Below, one piece after another: positions 45,619 to 54,142 of a stretch of DNA of 64,000 bases. The position numbers and the translations under genes were made by a program. Source of the stretch: Spirosoma aerolatum (GTDB lineage: Bacteria; Bacteroidota; Bacteroidia; Cytophagales; Spirosomataceae); assembly GCF_002056795.1 (NCBI RefSeq), contig NZ_CP020104.1, positions 941,001-1,005,000 of the forward strand. The letters run 5' to 3'. Below the pieces are notes generated by a model, which made no database searches, was not told the DNA's origin, and worked only from the letters and a program-made list of their open reading frames with translations. The first letter of the stretch is position 1. Each line of letters begins with the position of its first letter.

Positions 45619-46326
45619 ATGGACAAAATAAAATTGATATTGGATAATCATGTAAATTTACGTCAGGACTCATTATTACTTAGGAGAATTTTACAGGAAA
45701 TTGTAGAAACAGTTGATTTAAAAGAATATATTTCTTGCTTACTTAGTGATAAGCATATCTTAGCTCAGATTTCTAAATTATCTTATAAACATGCGAATGG
45801 TTTTTTTAAGATAGTTCTGCATGCGTCTGAAAATTACAAGTTAAGATTGCATATATGGAGAAAAGATGAAAAAGCTTATCATGAGGACATACATAATCAC
45901 CGTTGGAATTTCGCTTCATATGTACTAATTGGAGGCTATAGAAATGAAATCTATGAAGAAGCAAATAGCGGTATATTAAAATATAAATATTTTTATTATC
46001 CAAGACTAAGTAAGACAAACTTCATCTTAGAATATAAGGGAGTTAAGCATCTAGAGCTTGTAGAAAGAATCGTTTTTAGTGCTGATAGTTACTTAGTGTT
46101 AGATTGCCATGTTCTACACAAAGTAAACTTAGTTGAGTCTGATTATACTGCGACTCTGTTCTTGGCAGGCTCGGCACTGGACGACCATACGCAGATTTAT
46201 AGTGATGACTTAATTATAGATTCAAATGAAATTGATTCGCCAAATATTTCTATATTTGACTTAGAAAATATTTTTATCGAACTAATTAGTAAATGTAAAA
46301 ATGGAAACACAAAATATACCTCTTAA
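45619..46326 (+). CDS. Cupin-like protein (RmlC/cysteine-dioxygenase-like fold)
   Basis: 235 residues. The central part YHEDIHNHRWNFASYVLIGGYRNEIYE has the HxH metal ligands of a cupin, with a later His in LDCHVLHKVNL. Flanking regions are helical. It could bind a metal and act on a small molecule or simply be structural. It is tightly packed with the SDR gene upstream and overlaps the Trypco1 gene by 26 bases. Confidence 0.65.
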   Translation: MDKIKLILDNHVNLRQDSLLLRRILQEIVETVDLKEYISCLLSDKHILAQISKLSYKHANGFFKIVLHASENYKLRLHIWRKDEKAYHEDIHNHRWNFASYVLIGGYRNEIYEEANSGILKYKYFYYPRLSKTNFILEYKGVKHLELVERIVFSADSYLVLDCHVLHKVNLVESDYTATLFLAGSALDDHTQIYSDDLIIDSNEIDSPNISIFDLENIFIELISKCKNGNTKYTS

Positions 46327-46606
46327 ATTAGACAATGGTACGCTGATTTATGTAGAGGTTGAATCGCAAAATATTGAAGAAAACGTAGGTTTGGTAACTG
46401 ATTACAAATTCTCAGATATTACAGATAAGATAGAAGGCATTGCAAAGGCAATTGTTGGTTCGTTTGAGAAAGTTCGACCACAAAAAGCAACCGTTGAATT
46501 TGGAATTAACATAAGTTTAGAGGCTTCAGGTATAACTACTTTAATAGCAAAAGGTAATGCTAATTCTACTATTAGGGTTATCTTCGAGTGGAACAACTCT
46601 AAGTAA
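46301..46606 (+). CDS. Trypco1 (trypsin-co-occurring domain 1) protein
   Basis: 101 residues matching the Trypco1 pattern: IPLKLDNGTLIYVEVE at the start, a middle helix (ITDKIEGIAKAIVGSFEKV), then ATVEFGINISLEASG and a final strand ending RVIFEW. Proteins of this family are known to be encoded beside trypsin-like proteases in predicted conflict systems. This one lies in the string headed by the trypsin-NACHT gene, separated from it by the SDR and cupin genes. A likely role is adaptor or regulator of the protease. Confidence 0.78.
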   Translation: METQNIPLKLDNGTLIYVEVESQNIEENVGLVTDYKFSDITDKIEGIAKAIVGSFEKVRPQKATVEFGINISLEASGITTLIAKGNANSTIRVIFEWNNSK

Positions 46607-46640
46607 AATAAATATTTATTTTGAAATTATTTATAATATT

Positions 46641-47066
46641 ATGGATAAATTCATAATTTATGCTGGATCTATATCTCTATATAATAACAAAATATTAATT
46701 ATTCAAAGAAGTGCCAACTCTTTATATCTACCCTCTATTTGGTCAATTCCTTGTGGGAAAGTAGAACTAAATGAAACTATTAAAGAGGCTTGCTTACGCG
46801 AACTTTATGAGGAGACCAATTTAACAGGGAATATTGTAAGAATTGTATCATATTCTAAATTTGATAATAGATTTTTATCTGAAAATCATATCAATTTACA
46901 AGTTAATTTTCTTGTTCATGTATATGATAATAAGGTGATATTGGAAGATTCATTTGATGACTATATGTGGATATCACCTAATGATTATGAATATAGCCCA
47001 TTAGATAACTACAATAAAAGTATTATAAAAAGTTATTGTTTAATTGAAAAATCTGACATAGCTTAA
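46641..47066 (+). CDS. NUDIX hydrolase
   Basis: 141 residues from the ATG at 46,641; the frame is open upstream without family sequence. The NUDIX box is GKVELNETIKEACLRELYEETNLTG, with all the expected Gly, Glu and Arg residues. It probably hydrolyses a nucleoside diphosphate derivative. It is the last gene of the trypsin-NACHT gene string and its stop overlaps the convergent cupin gene by 4 bases. Confidence 0.87.
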   Translation: MDKFIIYAGSISLYNNKILIIQRSANSLYLPSIWSIPCGKVELNETIKEACLRELYEETNLTGNIVRIVSYSKFDNRFLSENHINLQVNFLVHVYDNKVILEDSFDDYMWISPNDYEYSPLDNYNKSIIKSYCLIEKSDIA

Positions 47067-47416
47067 GCTATATTTTCATCCTTGTCATTAAAAGAAGGCC
47101 CACAGATTACTAGCATTTTACAAGCTTCACTAAACATTTCGTGCCATTTCTCAGATTTTATTAATATACTGTCGCCTTTTTTAATTGTATATTTAATCCC
47201 CTCTACTTCAATATCTAATTTACCCTCTAAAATATAATAGATTTTATCGCTAACATGATTGACTCTCCGAGAATGCTCACCGGTTAGCTCCAGAACCACA
47301 ACGCTAACTTTAGTAGAATGATCAGACGAAAAATAATTAAAAATCTTAGTATAGGGATCAACTAAGAAAGATTGAATTTCCTCCTCCTTTTTGATGACTG
47401 CATCTGTTGTGCTCAT
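47063..47416 (-). CDS. Small cupin-domain protein
   Basis: 117 residues from the ATG at 47,416; an open frame upstream adds 20 residues of no family character. Cupin_2 core: VLELTGEHSRRVNHVSDKIYYILEGKLDIEVEG and KGDSILIKSEKWHEMF. Some of the usual metal His are replaced, so metal binding is uncertain. It is convergent with the NUDIX gene. It may belong to the same small-molecule set or be unrelated. Confidence 0.75.
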   Translation of the reverse strand: MSTTDAVIKKEEEIQSFLVDPYTKIFNYFSSDHSTKVSVVVLELTGEHSRRVNHVSDKIYYILEGKLDIEVEGIKYTIKKGDSILIKSEKWHEMFSEACKMLVICGPSFNDKDENIA

Positions 47417-47531
47417 ATTATGATGTGCTCTTTTAGTTAGGCTCAAACTTAAGCAAAAATATACTGAAAATCGCAAATCTTTGCAAACAAATTGAGAGCA
47501 CCTTGGTGTCTACTTGAAAAATTTGGTAAAA

Positions 47532-49346
47532 TTAATTGCTGAGTGCTTGATAAGGGTTTATGTCACTCTTTTCTAATAAATTTGACATCCGATAATAGGG
47601 TTGCTTAGCAAATATAGTTGGCGGGTTGCCTCCCAAAAACGCGAATATATTTTCTGCTGACCCACGCCTTACCTCATCTGGTGTAACAAGCGGCCTTTGA
47701 TTGGCATTAGCATCCTGCACTCCGAACCAATTTCGGGTTGTAATTACATGCGACGTTTGGCCAATAGCCGCACTCACATAGTTCGCCGTAAAATTGTCGT
47801 TAATTGTAAAGAACTGTCGGATTGCTGTATTAGCTGTAAACGTTTCCCAGTTTTCGCCGTACAATCCTTGTAACTGAATGAGTGATTGCAAGACTGGCCA
47901 AACGGTAATCTCAAATCCGGCATACGTACTCAAAGCGGTTTCTATTTCCGGTAGGTAACCTAGAGCTGCAAACTCGTCCAGCAAGAATGTGACACGCTTA
48001 TTGGGATTTCTAACAACAGCACGTAAGGTCGTTGTTGCCATGAGCCGCAGCCACCGCGCGTGGCTTTGCAACTTGTCGGCTGGAATGATGATATAGAGGG
48101 CTGTATCGCCATCTGATAAGGTGGCTGGATCATAGCCAGATCGTAACGCCTTTTGCAGCGATGGACTTTTCAGAAAATCGGTTGCCTGTAAAACGGAGGA
48201 CAGAATACTGCCAAACGTTTCTTCGCCTGCTTCCATCAATTTGACGATTTCATTACCGGAATTGCGGATGATTTCGCCATTAACTGGATCGTTGTTGAGC
48301 CGCATACGAGCGATTAACTCATCCCAATCATCTCCGGCAAGCCGCGCCCAACGCCAGAGCGTTGTGAGTGTTCGATCATCACCTTCCTGTGTAGTGGCAA
48401 TCTGCATGATGAGGCCAGTAACGACGGAACGCGCTGTATCGGTAAAGAAGCGGTTCTTGTCGTCTCGCTCGACGGGCACCAGCATTTCCGCGATCATGTG
48501 TGCGTCATCGACTAGATGAATGCTGTTCGTGTCAGCTAGAATATCGAGTGGATTATAGGATTCAGCTTCACCAATGTGGTCTTCAAGTAATCCCCACGGA
48601 TTGAGAATGACAACCTGTCGTCCGCTTTCGCGTTGAAATCGTGCCGTGATTGCGGCATTCTCACCTTTGGGATCTATGACGACCCAGGAACCTGTATAGC
48701 CGCCAAGACCCAGCAAGTTCGGGATAATCAAATTCGTGCCTTTGCCACCCCGTGTACCGGCAACGGTTAGAATGTGGCCTTTATCTTTAAAGACGTACCC
48801 ACCGCCGATATAAATGCCTGGGCCCTGCCGATAGGGATTGAGTTCATCGGGTCTGGCAAACCGCGCCGTACCAAAACGATTGCCTTCGATCAGCTCGTTG
48901 TTAACACCAATCTGCCAACGTCGGAAAATGAAAAATACGACGAGTGAAAAGAAAAGATTGAAGCTCATGAAAACAAGAAACGCATAGCCCTGCATCCCCA
49001 TCAGGGATGCGACGAACCAGAGAACGAACAAAAGCCCAAACAGAACGAACCAGCCCAGTATCGCCCAGATAACCATCGCAAACTTAACGATGGGCCGCAG
49101 GGGATAGAGCAGGGGGTATTCTGCCAACGGCTTCATAAAGCGCAGGTAGGCTTGCGTATAGCCGAATAAGGCTCCTGCCAACGTGATAGGGGTTAGGAAG
49201 AGGCCGACCAGAAACAGAATAATTCTGTTCTGTAGCGAAGGATTGGGGGTGATGTTGAAAAGCTGATTGATTTCATCTGAGGTCACACCAAACCCGTTTG
49301 TGGCAGGTTGCGGTGCGCCAACCATTTGGGGTTCGGCGGGATTCAT
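47532..49346 (-). CDS. VirD4/TraG-type coupling protein
   Basis: 604 residues from the ATG at 49,346; the open frame upstream overlaps the presumed oriT region and lacks family features. Several N-terminal membrane segments (IILFLVGLFLTPITLAGALFG, VIWAILGWFVLFGLLFVLWFVASLMG, FLVFMSFNLFFSLVVFFIF) precede the ATPase. Walker A is VAGTRGGKGTNLIIPN, followed by VVIDPKGENAAIT, and Walker B is VTFLLDEFAALG. Coupling proteins bring the relaxase-DNA complex to a type IV channel. The element has this gene but no channel genes. Confidence 0.92.
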   Translation of the reverse strand: MNPAEPQMVGAPQPATNGFGVTSDEINQLFNITPNPSLQNRIILFLVGLFLTPITLAGALFGYTQAYLRFMKPLAEYPLLYPLRPIVKFAMVIWAILGWFVLFGLLFVLWFVASLMGMQGYAFLVFMSFNLFFSLVVFFIFRRWQIGVNNELIEGNRFGTARFARPDELNPYRQGPGIYIGGGYVFKDKGHILTVAGTRGGKGTNLIIPNLLGLGGYTGSWVVIDPKGENAAITARFQRESGRQVVILNPWGLLEDHIGEAESYNPLDILADTNSIHLVDDAHMIAEMLVPVERDDKNRFFTDTARSVVTGLIMQIATTQEGDDRTLTTLWRWARLAGDDWDELIARMRLNNDPVNGEIIRNSGNEIVKLMEAGEETFGSILSSVLQATDFLKSPSLQKALRSGYDPATLSDGDTALYIIIPADKLQSHARWLRLMATTTLRAVVRNPNKRVTFLLDEFAALGYLPEIETALSTYAGFEITVWPVLQSLIQLQGLYGENWETFTANTAIRQFFTINDNFTANYVSAAIGQTSHVITTRNWFGVQDANANQRPLVTPDEVRRGSAENIFAFLGGNPPTIFAKQPYYRMSNLLEKSDINPYQALSN

Positions 49347-49639
49347 TAACGAGTAGGTTAAGGAGCGTGGAAACGTTGCCCAAAAACGGAAAAAGAATAA
49401 CTCCCCGCAACGGGATTTTTCCCGTATTTGAAACGGGTGTTTTCTGCAATGAAAAAGCAATTGCCCAGAAAAAAGAAAAAGCAGTTTGCCCTGAAACCCA
49501 GTAGTTTCCTTACCTTCGTGGGTAAGTGTTGCAAGACGTGGTTTGTAGCTACAAAAACTCCGTAATTGTAGCTCTCAAACCGTTCTTGTAAGGGTGGGGA
49601 TTCTCCCTCCCTTAACCCTCCCTGTAAACGCTAGCGCGT
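49347..49639. promoter_or_regulatory. Candidate oriT and divergent promoter region
   Basis: The gap between the divergent coupling-protein and mobCA genes is the usual site of oriT. It holds an inverted repeat at 49,590-49,598 and 49,605-49,613 (AAGGGTGGG / CCCTCCCTT, one mismatch, 6-base loop) and the palindrome TTTGTAGCTACAAA just upstream. No nic consensus could be assigned. Confidence 0.5.
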
Positions 49640-50008
49640 ATGGCACGACCTCAAAAGGACGATGCGGACAAACGCGAATTCACCATTCGCGTTCGGGTCA
49701 CGGTATCTGAGAAACTCCGTATCTGGCAGATGGCAGCCGAAGCGGGCTTGACGCCTAGCGACTTCATGCGCTTACGGACGATGGCTGCCACGCAGCCCTT
49801 GCGGCATAAGCCGACACCCGAGCGTGAATTGCTGCTCAATGTCATGGCCGAGCTTGGCAAGATCGGCAGCAACGTCAATCAGATTGCACGTAGCCTCAAC
49901 AGCCGTGATGAGACGGGGCAGTTGGTGGGTATCAATACGAGTGAGATCAACCAGGCCATGCAAAGCTTGGATGATCTCACGGCTCAGGTTCTCAAACTCC
50001 TTAGCTAA
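49640..50008 (+). CDS. mobC: MobC-like relaxosome accessory protein
   Basis: 122 residues: an RHH-type N-terminus (KREFTIRVRVTVSEKLRIWQMAAEAGLTPSDFMRLR) and the MobC C-terminal motif ELLLNVMAELGKIGSNVNQIARSLN. It binds oriT and helps the relaxase. Its stop overlaps the start of the relaxase gene by one base. Confidence 0.88.
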   Translation: MARPQKDDADKREFTIRVRVTVSEKLRIWQMAAEAGLTPSDFMRLRTMAATQPLRHKPTPERELLLNVMAELGKIGSNVNQIARSLNSRDETGQLVGINTSEINQAMQSLDDLTAQVLKLLS

Positions 50009-51441
50009 TGGTCATCCGAGGAGCGATACGGGGCAATGGCAAGCAGCTAGCGCATTATCTTCTCTCTGGCGAAGCGAATGAACGTGTCCAGATTGTAGAC
50101 GTTGCCGGACGTGCAAACGCCACCGACGCTTATTTGCATCAGACCTTGCAAAGCATGTCACTAACCAGCGAACTGACCAAAAGTCAGAAAGGGCTCTACC
50201 ACGCTCAAATTAATCCAGCCTATAGCGAAGACCGAAAGATGAGCGAAAAGGACTGGCTCAAGGCGGCTGATATTTTGGGCGACGAGTTAGGGTTGCAGGA
50301 ACAACGGCGCGTGATTGTCCTACACACCAAAAAGGGACGGACACACGCACATGTGGTCTGGGAACGCTACGACCATCAGACGGGCAAAGTCATTGCCAAC
50401 AAGTTTAGCCGACTGGCTCAAGATCGCGCTCGTAAAGAAATGGAGCGAGTGTTTGAACAGCAGCCGACGCCCCACCGTAACCAGCATCGGCCTGAACTCA
50501 AAGAAGCACTGACCAATCTATGGAAGGAAACCAAAACAGGGAAAGAGTTTGTCAAAGCCGTTCACGATAATGGGTATCTGTTGGCGGAAGGCGTGCCGCG
50601 TCATCCATTTATGGTGGTAGATGAGAATGGACGATCGTTCGATCTAGTACGTCAGTTAAAAGGAGTACGGATCAAGGAGGTTCGCCAGCGTTTACGTCAT
50701 GAGAAGCTGATTCCTGAAAAAGAAGCCATCGAGTTGATGCGGCAAAAGCAGGAGGGCAGCAGTGACGCGAATAAGGCCGAACAACAGCGTGATTTAGATA
50801 AAGCGAAACGAACGGCTAGAGATTTCTGGGGTAATAAGCAGGACACAACACAGGAAAGCCCAGAGGCCCAGAGCCGCAGGCGAATGAAAGACTTGGCTGA
50901 CAGCTTTATCCAGTCAGGGCAGGAAATGACGGAAGCCACAGACCAAAGCGATAGCCTTGAAAAGAAAAAGAAACGGGCAGGAGAGTATTTTTTGAATTCG
51001 GATGAATTGACGGGAAAAGCTGAGGAAACGATAGCTGAAGAACGTGCAACACAATTAGCGGAAGATTACACAAAGACAAGTGAGGACATTACCACGAAGC
51101 CAAAGAGATTAGAGAGCCGACAGAGACAACAAAGGATCGCAGAGCAATTCGCGGCTAACGAAGAAGACACAAGTCAACTGAGTGCAAAGCCTGATAGTAA
51201 ACGGCATCAAGACATCCTGAAAGAGTTTATGCAGGCCGAGGACGAATTGGTTGATCAAAACGAACTATCACAGGAAGAAACCGTGCAGCGACAGCAGACA
51301 ACCGCACGGCAATTTTTGGAAAATGAAGAACTAACGACAGCCGAAGTCGCCAAGGCCGAAAACGAGCTTCAACGACTGATGCAGGAGCAGAGGGCGATCC
51401 GAGAGCGCAATCGGCAGAAGGCAAAAAAGCGGGTTCGCTAA
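50008..51441 (+). CDS. mobA: MobA-type relaxase (PF03432-like, MOBP)
   Basis: 477 residues. The relaxase domain occupies the first about 160: VIRGAIRGNGKQLAHYLLSG, then the metal motif VLHTKKGRTHAHVVWERYD. The rest is a long charged helical tail with repeated segments of the RDFWGNK/REYFLN/RQFLENEE type, ending in a basic stretch (RNRQKAKKRVR) that could be the export signal. It nicks DNA at the oriT presumed upstream. It is coupled to mobC. Confidence 0.9.
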   Translation: MVIRGAIRGNGKQLAHYLLSGEANERVQIVDVAGRANATDAYLHQTLQSMSLTSELTKSQKGLYHAQINPAYSEDRKMSEKDWLKAADILGDELGLQEQRRVIVLHTKKGRTHAHVVWERYDHQTGKVIANKFSRLAQDRARKEMERVFEQQPTPHRNQHRPELKEALTNLWKETKTGKEFVKAVHDNGYLLAEGVPRHPFMVVDENGRSFDLVRQLKGVRIKEVRQRLRHEKLIPEKEAIELMRQKQEGSSDANKAEQQRDLDKAKRTARDFWGNKQDTTQESPEAQSRRRMKDLADSFIQSGQEMTEATDQSDSLEKKKKRAGEYFLNSDELTGKAEETIAEERATQLAEDYTKTSEDITTKPKRLESRQRQQRIAEQFAANEEDTSQLSAKPDSKRHQDILKEFMQAEDELVDQNELSQEETVQRQQTTARQFLENEELTTAEVAKAENELQRLMQEQRAIRERNRQKAKKRVR

Positions 51442-51530
51442 AAATATTCGTGAAAAATTCGGTTACGGTGGTATAGATGAACCCCAATAGTGCATCTGTT
51501 GCACACTGCCTGTTCCGAGCCGCCCTAAAA

Positions 51531-51554
51531 TTCTTGTGCAAATCTTGTGCAAAT
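51531..51554 (+). repeat. Right arm-type site of the tRNA-Asn integrase
   Basis: Exact copy of 12,746-12,769 (two CTTGTGCAAAT units), 43 bases inside attR and in the same orientation. Confidence 0.7.
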
Positions 51555-51590
51555 AAAAAAGCACTTACAAGTTTTACCTCGTAAGTGCTT
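51551..51590 (-). terminator. Element-borne terminator for tRNA-Asn
   Basis: Stem AAGCACTTAC/GTAAGTGCTT followed, on the minus strand, by a T run. Insertion displaced the original terminator to 12,545, and this one replaces it. Confidence 0.8.
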
Positions 51591-51597
51591 GGTTTTC

Positions 51598-51646
51598 AGG
51601 CTCCCGAAGCTGGGCTCGAACCAGCGACCCTCTGATTAACAGTCAG
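51598..51646 (+). repeat. attR: 49-bp direct repeat within tRNA-Asn
   Basis: Identical to 12,597-12,645. It contains the 3' 46 bases of the intact tRNA-Asn gene. Confidence 0.92.
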
Positions 51647-51674
51647 ATGCTCTAACCGACTGAGCTATTCGGGA
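51601..51674 (-). tRNA. tRNA-Asn (GTT anticodon)
   Basis: 74 bases that fold as a full cloverleaf: acceptor TCCCGAA/TTCGGGA, D-arm GCTC/GAGC, anticodon stem TCTGA/TCAGA with loop CTGTTAA (anticodon GTT), T-arm GCTGG TTCGAGC CCAGC, discriminator G. CCA is not encoded. The 3' half comes from the element's att site and restores the gene exactly. Confidence 0.96.
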
Positions 51675-51795
51675 ATCGTGGTGCAAAACTAAGGGGTTTC
51701 GGGATACTACGCAAGCATTTGCCCCGAAAAAAAGTCTTTTTTTGAGCGACTTTCTGATAACCTAGTGGGAATCAAGCACCCTGCTGCACCTTTTT

Positions 51796-52101
51796 TTATC
51801 TGAACGCGTCGGGACGATGATTGGGTACGTTCTCTAAAATCAGTTCCTTGATGCGTCGGGCATCCCCTTTTGAGAAGTTTCGGATCACAATCTCCGGACG
51901 AGCGCGTGGAATGACCCGAATCGTGGCAAAAAATAATCCGTTGTCGATTTCAACGCCGGATATGTCCGAAAAGAAGACGAAGTTGTCGGTCCCGCCAATG
52001 AGCTTGCGCGACCGGAATGTAACGCCTTTGTCGTTGAATACCACCTCGTCGGGTGTAAGTGGATCTTTGAAGCTGCTGCTGCGGAATTTTTCGTTTGGCA
52101 T
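51796..52101 (-). CDS. Small PH-like domain protein
   Basis: 101 residues, mostly beta strands and a C-terminal helix (VVFNDKGVTFRSRKL, NFVFFSDISGVEI, FFATIRVIPRARPEIVIRNF, DARRIKELILENV), in the style of bacterial PH domains. Function unknown. It is on the strand of rsmG and tRNA-Asn. Confidence 0.6.
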   Translation of the reverse strand: MPNEKFRSSSFKDPLTPDEVVFNDKGVTFRSRKLIGGTDNFVFFSDISGVEIDNGLFFATIRVIPRARPEIVIRNFSKGDARRIKELILENVPNHRPDAFR

Positions 52102-52204
52102 ATGTGGGAGTCGTGGTAGTAGGAGTGAATGGTGAGGAGTAAGAATGCTGATGCACTAAAGTTATTGCGGATGGATTCGCGCTCCACACCGCCCACTCCT
52201 CCTA

Positions 52205-52834
52205 CTACTTTTTAGGTATATAAATCACTTTTTTGGTTTCAAAAAAAGGCTCCTCGAAATAGTCGGATAAGTCATAGACCCGGTATCGGTCCGGGATTTC
52301 AGCCAACTCTTCGGCCAAGTCGCCCCCTTTGAGGTACAAAACACCATTGGGCCGGTCGTTGTTGCCTGCTTTATGGATTTTATATCGTACCCAACCCAGA
52401 AAGGGCTTTAGCCGTGTAACAGCCCGACTCACAACAAAGTCGTAGGTGGTGTTCAGTTGCTCGACACGCGCTTGCTCCGCTTTTACATTTTGGAGCCCTA
52501 ACGCATCGGCCACTTCCTGTACTACTTTTATTTTCTTTCCGATGCTATCGACCAGGTGAAAATCGACCAGGGGATACAATATAGCCAGCGGGATACCCGG
52601 AAAGCCACCACCTGTACCTACATCCAGGATTTCGGTTCCCGGTTTAAAGTCCACAATTTTGGCAATGCCCAGTGAATGAAGCACATGCTTTTCGTAGAGC
52701 GCATCGATATCCTGCCGCGAAATTACGTTGATTTTCGCGTTCCAATCCCGGTAGAGTTCATCCAAGGCCGCAAATCGCTCTTTTTGTTCGGCGGTCAGGC
52801 CTGGGAAATAGTTTAGAATCAGGTCAATGTTCAT
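52205..52834 (-). CDS. rsmG: 16S rRNA (guanine-527-N7) methyltransferase
   Basis: 209 residues from the ATG at 52,834, preferred over an in-frame upstream start because family members begin close to it. It has RsmG features: WNAKINVISRQDIDALYEKHVLHSLGIAK, the SAM-binding motif ILDVGTGGGFPGIPLAILYP and VSRAVTRLKPFLGW. It methylates G527 of 16S rRNA with S-adenosylmethionine. Confidence 0.94.
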   Translation of the reverse strand: MNIDLILNYFPGLTAEQKERFAALDELYRDWNAKINVISRQDIDALYEKHVLHSLGIAKIVDFKPGTEILDVGTGGGFPGIPLAILYPLVDFHLVDSIGKKIKVVQEVADALGLQNVKAEQARVEQLNTTYDFVVSRAVTRLKPFLGWVRYKIHKAGNNDRPNGVLYLKGGDLAEELAEIPDRYRVYDLSDYFEEPFFETKKVIYIPKK

Positions 52835-52904
52835 AGTAAATGCTATAGCCTGAATCAGGAGTAGCGATTGGATACGCACCCATCGACTTCGATAGTTGAT
52901 TCAG

Positions 52905-54095
52905 TTATTTCCAGTAAAGTCGTTTTTTACGCCGTACGAATAGGGTTGTGAGTCCCGATACTCCGTAATAGACCGCTAACAAGATATCCATCAACGGCAT
53001 AACAGCCCAATGCACGGTATGCGCCAAACGATAACTGATTCGTCCGACAATACCCCAGAAGGCGATCAGCCGGAGTACAAAAATACCCGTTGCCGTTAGC
53101 AAAAATAACCATTCGTTGTTGGTAAACGAACGATGCTGCAATTCATGCATAAGAACAACCAGGCCAACGGCCATGGCCAGTACCCACGAAAGTACGTGCG
53201 AACCGAGGAGTAGCCCCAGACGTAGTTTATGCCCCTGCTTATAGTATTTGCCAGCGTTCAGATGCCGACGTTTCTGTTGACGCCATTCGGCCCAGGTTTC
53301 TTTGGGGAACGACCAGGTGAAGGCGTCGGGATGCAGGCAGACAGCCGTGTTTTTGCCGGTAGCTACTTCATTCACGAAGAGGTCATCGTCGCCACCAACA
53401 ATGTTCATGTGCGAATAAAACCCCCGATTGGCGAAAAACAGGCTGGTTCGGTAGGCCAGATTTCGGCCAACCCCCATATAGGGGCTACCCACCAGGGCTA
53501 AGGAAATATACTGGACAGCTGTGAACAAGGTTTCTGAGCGGATGAGCAGATTCAGCAAGCCCGGTTGAGTATAGTAAGGAGAGAAGCCCAGCGTAATGTC
53601 CTTTTGGTTCGTTACCAGTGGTGTTACCATGCCCGCCAGCCAGTCGGTTGATGCAGGGCGGCAGTCGGCATCCGTAAAAAGGGCTATCGGATAAGTTGCT
53701 TTTTTGAGGGCTATCGTAAGGGCATATTTTTTTGGGGTTACATGCTCATGCTCTTTATCGATGCGGATAAATCGTATCCGGTTGAGGTGGGCAATGTCAT
53801 TTTCCAGAAAAAGCAGTGTGCCATCTGTCGAACGATCGTCCATAACCAGCACTTCAAAATGGGGATAGACTTGCTCGTTCAGGAGTGGCAGCAGTTCCCG
53901 TAGATTGTTGAGTTCATTACGGGCGCACACAACTACTGTAACGCCCCCCGTAGATTCGTTCAAAAATTGCCGTTGCCCGTTAACATCACCTGGTTCAGAC
54001 TGTCGATAGAGAGCCGTTCTGGAGTAAACAAAGAAGATGTAAATAAGCTGAATGCCGACTATGACCAGCCAGGCTATCAGTAGTGCCGTAATCAC
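52905..54095 (-). CDS. Membrane-anchored family 2 glycosyltransferase
   Basis: About 396 residues from a GTG at 54,095. A TTG further upstream (54,185) is in frame, but a -7-like promoter element lies between, so the later start is preferred. A TM anchor (ITALLIAWLVIVGIQLIYIFFV), then the GT2 domain: VVVCARNELNNLRELLPLL, VLVMDDRSTDGT, LFTDADCRP (DxD) and a QxxRW-like KRRHLNAG. C-terminal TM segments follow (LGLLLGSHVLSWVLAMAVGLVVL and others). It transfers sugars from nucleotide sugars to a lipid or polysaccharide. Confidence 0.85.
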   Translation of the reverse strand: MITALLIAWLVIVGIQLIYIFFVYSRTALYRQSEPGDVNGQRQFLNESTGGVTVVVCARNELNNLRELLPLLNEQVYPHFEVLVMDDRSTDGTLLFLENDIAHLNRIRFIRIDKEHEHVTPKKYALTIALKKATYPIALFTDADCRPASTDWLAGMVTPLVTNQKDITLGFSPYYTQPGLLNLLIRSETLFTAVQYISLALVGSPYMGVGRNLAYRTSLFFANRGFYSHMNIVGGDDDLFVNEVATGKNTAVCLHPDAFTWSFPKETWAEWRQQKRRHLNAGKYYKQGHKLRLGLLLGSHVLSWVLAMAVGLVVLMHELQHRSFTNNEWLFLLTATGIFVLRLIAFWGIVGRISYRLAHTVHWAVMPLMDILLAVYYGVSGLTTLFVRRKKRLYWK

Positions 54096-54142
54096 CAGGA
54101 GTAAATGTTTATTCGTTAATGCGTTGATTTTGAATGAAGCCG

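Larger units (their letters stand above)
12597..51646. mobile_element. Integrative mobilizable element in tRNA-Asn, composite
   Basis: About 39 kb between two 49-bp direct repeats. The intact tRNA-Asn is at the right junction and its 3' half is duplicated at the left junction, next to the integrase. It carries an integrase, an HTH protein, MobC/MobA, a VirD4-type coupling protein and a TrwC relaxase, but no recognisable mating-pair genes, so it probably relies on another element's type IV channel. A second integrase with its own attP-like site lies at 30.07-31.55 kb. Defence-type cargo fills most of the rest. Confidence 0.88.

Noticed and set aside
11881..51600. A full type IV secretion (Tra) cluster.
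   Set aside because: Apart from the VirD4-type protein, no VirB4-like ATPase or Tra structural proteins were found, so this is called mobilizable rather than conjugative.
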